Source of the DNA: Dehalobacter sp. CP
Lineage (GTDB): Bacteria > Bacillota_B > Desulfitobacteriia > Desulfitobacteriales > Syntrophobotulaceae
Reading direction: 5' to 3'
Length of the DNA stretch: 5,184 bases
Assembly: GCA_009910795.1 (NCBI GenBank)
Contig: VMEE01000047.1
Coordinates: 1 to 5,184, forward strand
The notes beneath the pieces are model-generated. The model saw nothing but the letters and a program-made list of their open reading frames with translations, did not search any database and was not told the DNA's origin. Shown here one piece after another: positions 4,467 to 5,184 of the stretch; position 1 is the stretch's first letter; each line of letters opens with the position of its first letter. The position numbers and the translations under genes are program-made.

Positions 4467-5184
4467 TTAATCTTTTACATCAATTACTTGATTTACCTGT
4501 ACTTTCGAAGCTGCCCGGGAAGCTTTCTCTATTCGCGTTAACTTGTTGATTGTCTTTGTCATTAACTGATTGGCATGGGCTATATATAAGCTACACGCGT
4601 CCGGGTCCGCTGCGGCCATTTCTTTGATGGCGACAAAGAGTTCCTCCAGTCCTTTGGTTATCAGCTCAAAGCGGGCATCTGCCTGGCTCATGGAGAGGTT
4701 GAGCTTTAAGAGTTTGCTTTCGTTTTCTATCTCGGCGATGTGTTTGGCTGTCGTATTTTCATTTTCCAGGACATCAAGCTTACGCTGCAGCTTCAAAACA
4801 TTTCCTTGCTCGGCCCATACGGCTTGCAGGTTATCCGTGGCTTCTTTTTTCGCCCGATCGCGCTCATCTGATAATTTGGAGATTTTATCTTTTTGCTCAT
4901 CACAGATTTTCTGCAGCTCTTCTTTCCCGGCAAGCTCCTGGTTCCTCACATATACCGCCTGCTGCAGCTGCTGCTTGCTCATGCTGCCTGCATCATTCTC
5001 AGCGATAAACGCATCCCGCTGATCTTCCGGGAGCCCAAGAAGAATGAGGGCCTGGGTGTAGGTTAGATTCGTCACCGGTGACGAATCTGACATTTCCTGA
5101 TCTTCGGATGAGACAAGCAGTTTAGCCCCATATTCATCAAAGATTTGCATCATCCTATCTGCAGTTCTTTGAGAATAACTTACC
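4467..5184 (-). CDS. DUF3102 family coiled-coil protein (N-terminus outside window)
   Basis: The frame stays open to the right edge, so the gene is partial: 238 residues of the C-terminal part are visible. The ATG pair near 5153 is internal, because the upstream codons read VSYSQRTADR, continuing into MMQIFDEYGAK, the end of the family's helix-turn-helix-like DUF3102 domain (typically '..WLEE.VSYSQSTANNLMRIFEEYGAKQ'). Next come the conserved SSPVTNL and LTYTQALILLGLPEDQRDAFI (about 34-60), reminiscent of ParB/KorB-type helical DNA-binding segments. A long charged coiled coil (about 65-170, rich in Glu/Lys/Gln) follows, then a short helical tail. Full-length members are about 300 or more residues. 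The molecular function is unknown; the layout (helix-turn-helix plus coiled coil) suggests a DNA-binding oligomer. A perfect 24-bp palindrome lies in the coding sequence at 5065-5088. Confidence 0.83.
   Translation of the reverse strand, partial: VSYSQRTADRMMQIFDEYGAKLLVSSEDQEMSDSSPVTNLTYTQALILLGLPEDQRDAFIAENDAGSMSKQQLQQAVYVRNQELAGKEELQKICDEQKDKISKLSDERDRAKKEATDNLQAVWAEQGNVLKLQRKLDVLENENTTAKHIAEIENESKLLKLNLSMSQADARFELITKGLEELFVAIKEMAAADPDACSLYIAHANQLMTKTINKLTRIEKASRAASKVQVNQVIDVKD
5065..5088. repeat. 24-bp perfect palindrome inside DUF3102 gene
   Basis: AGATTCGTCACC (5065-5076) is followed directly by its exact reverse complement (5077-5088), giving a perfect palindrome of 12-bp arms with no loop. 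It encodes the conserved peptide DSSPVTNL on the minus strand. It may be a protein-binding site in the gene, or an accident of codon choice for a conserved peptide. Confidence 0.7.

Noticed and set aside
4570..5022. 150-codon plus-strand frame
   Set aside because: It is antisense to the DUF3102 gene. Its Ser/Ala/Cys-rich translation is the usual mirror of a Glu/Lys/Gln-rich coiled coil.
1..5184. tRNA, rRNA, CRISPR array, riboswitch or IS element
   Set aside because: No cloverleaf, regularly spaced repeats, conserved riboswitch core or transposase frame was seen on either strand.

Overview
The window looks like a low-to-mid GC, spore-forming-type Firmicute (Clostridia, or perhaps a Negativicute such as the Sporomusa group). 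The evidence is a Bacillus-type LexA box, strong purine-rich Shine-Dalgarno sites, a TTG-started secreted protein, and the DUF1659/DUF2922 pair, which is characteristic of Bacillus/Clostridia genomes. The genus assignment is an inference only.

Layout. Positions 1-1028 hold an SOS-regulated dinD gene on the plus strand, with a textbook promoter whose spacer carries a perfect GAAC-N4-GTTC LexA operator. Positions 1110-1214 carry an N-terminal scrap of a DUF5131 (phage Gp37/Gp68, three-Cys-motif) protein. Positions 1235-2117 carry two minus-strand genes: a three-helix membrane protein of unknown function and a small Xre-type repressor. The repressor is divergent from a plus-strand transcription unit (2216-2642: a 24-codon micro-ORF and a 112-residue unknown protein). 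Two identical-architecture operators (TATGC-N7-GCATA) sit in the divergent region, 25 bp apart. Positions 2726-3391 (minus) encode a secreted, C-terminally anchored YHYH-domain plus Ig-like (Big_2) protein.

An AT-rich intergenic stretch (about 3392-3690) ends abruptly at a GC-rich remnant of a RhuM-family gene (about 3690-3782, plus). The rest is visibly more GC-rich and entirely minus-strand: DUF2922 (3872-4111), DUF1659 (4150-4374), and the C-terminal 238 residues of a DUF3102 coiled-coil protein that runs off the right edge.

The left two thirds read as an accessory or decayed phage-related island: an SOS gene, a repressor with divergent operators, and two phage-associated gene scraps in different states of decay. 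The right third reads as more conserved chromosomal material. No complete, clearly new multi-gene system is visible. The most interesting items are the compact Xre switch with its paired operators and unknown cargo, the 24-bp perfect palindrome inside the DUF3102 gene, and the YHYH protein predicted to expose an N-terminal histidine after signal-peptide cleavage.
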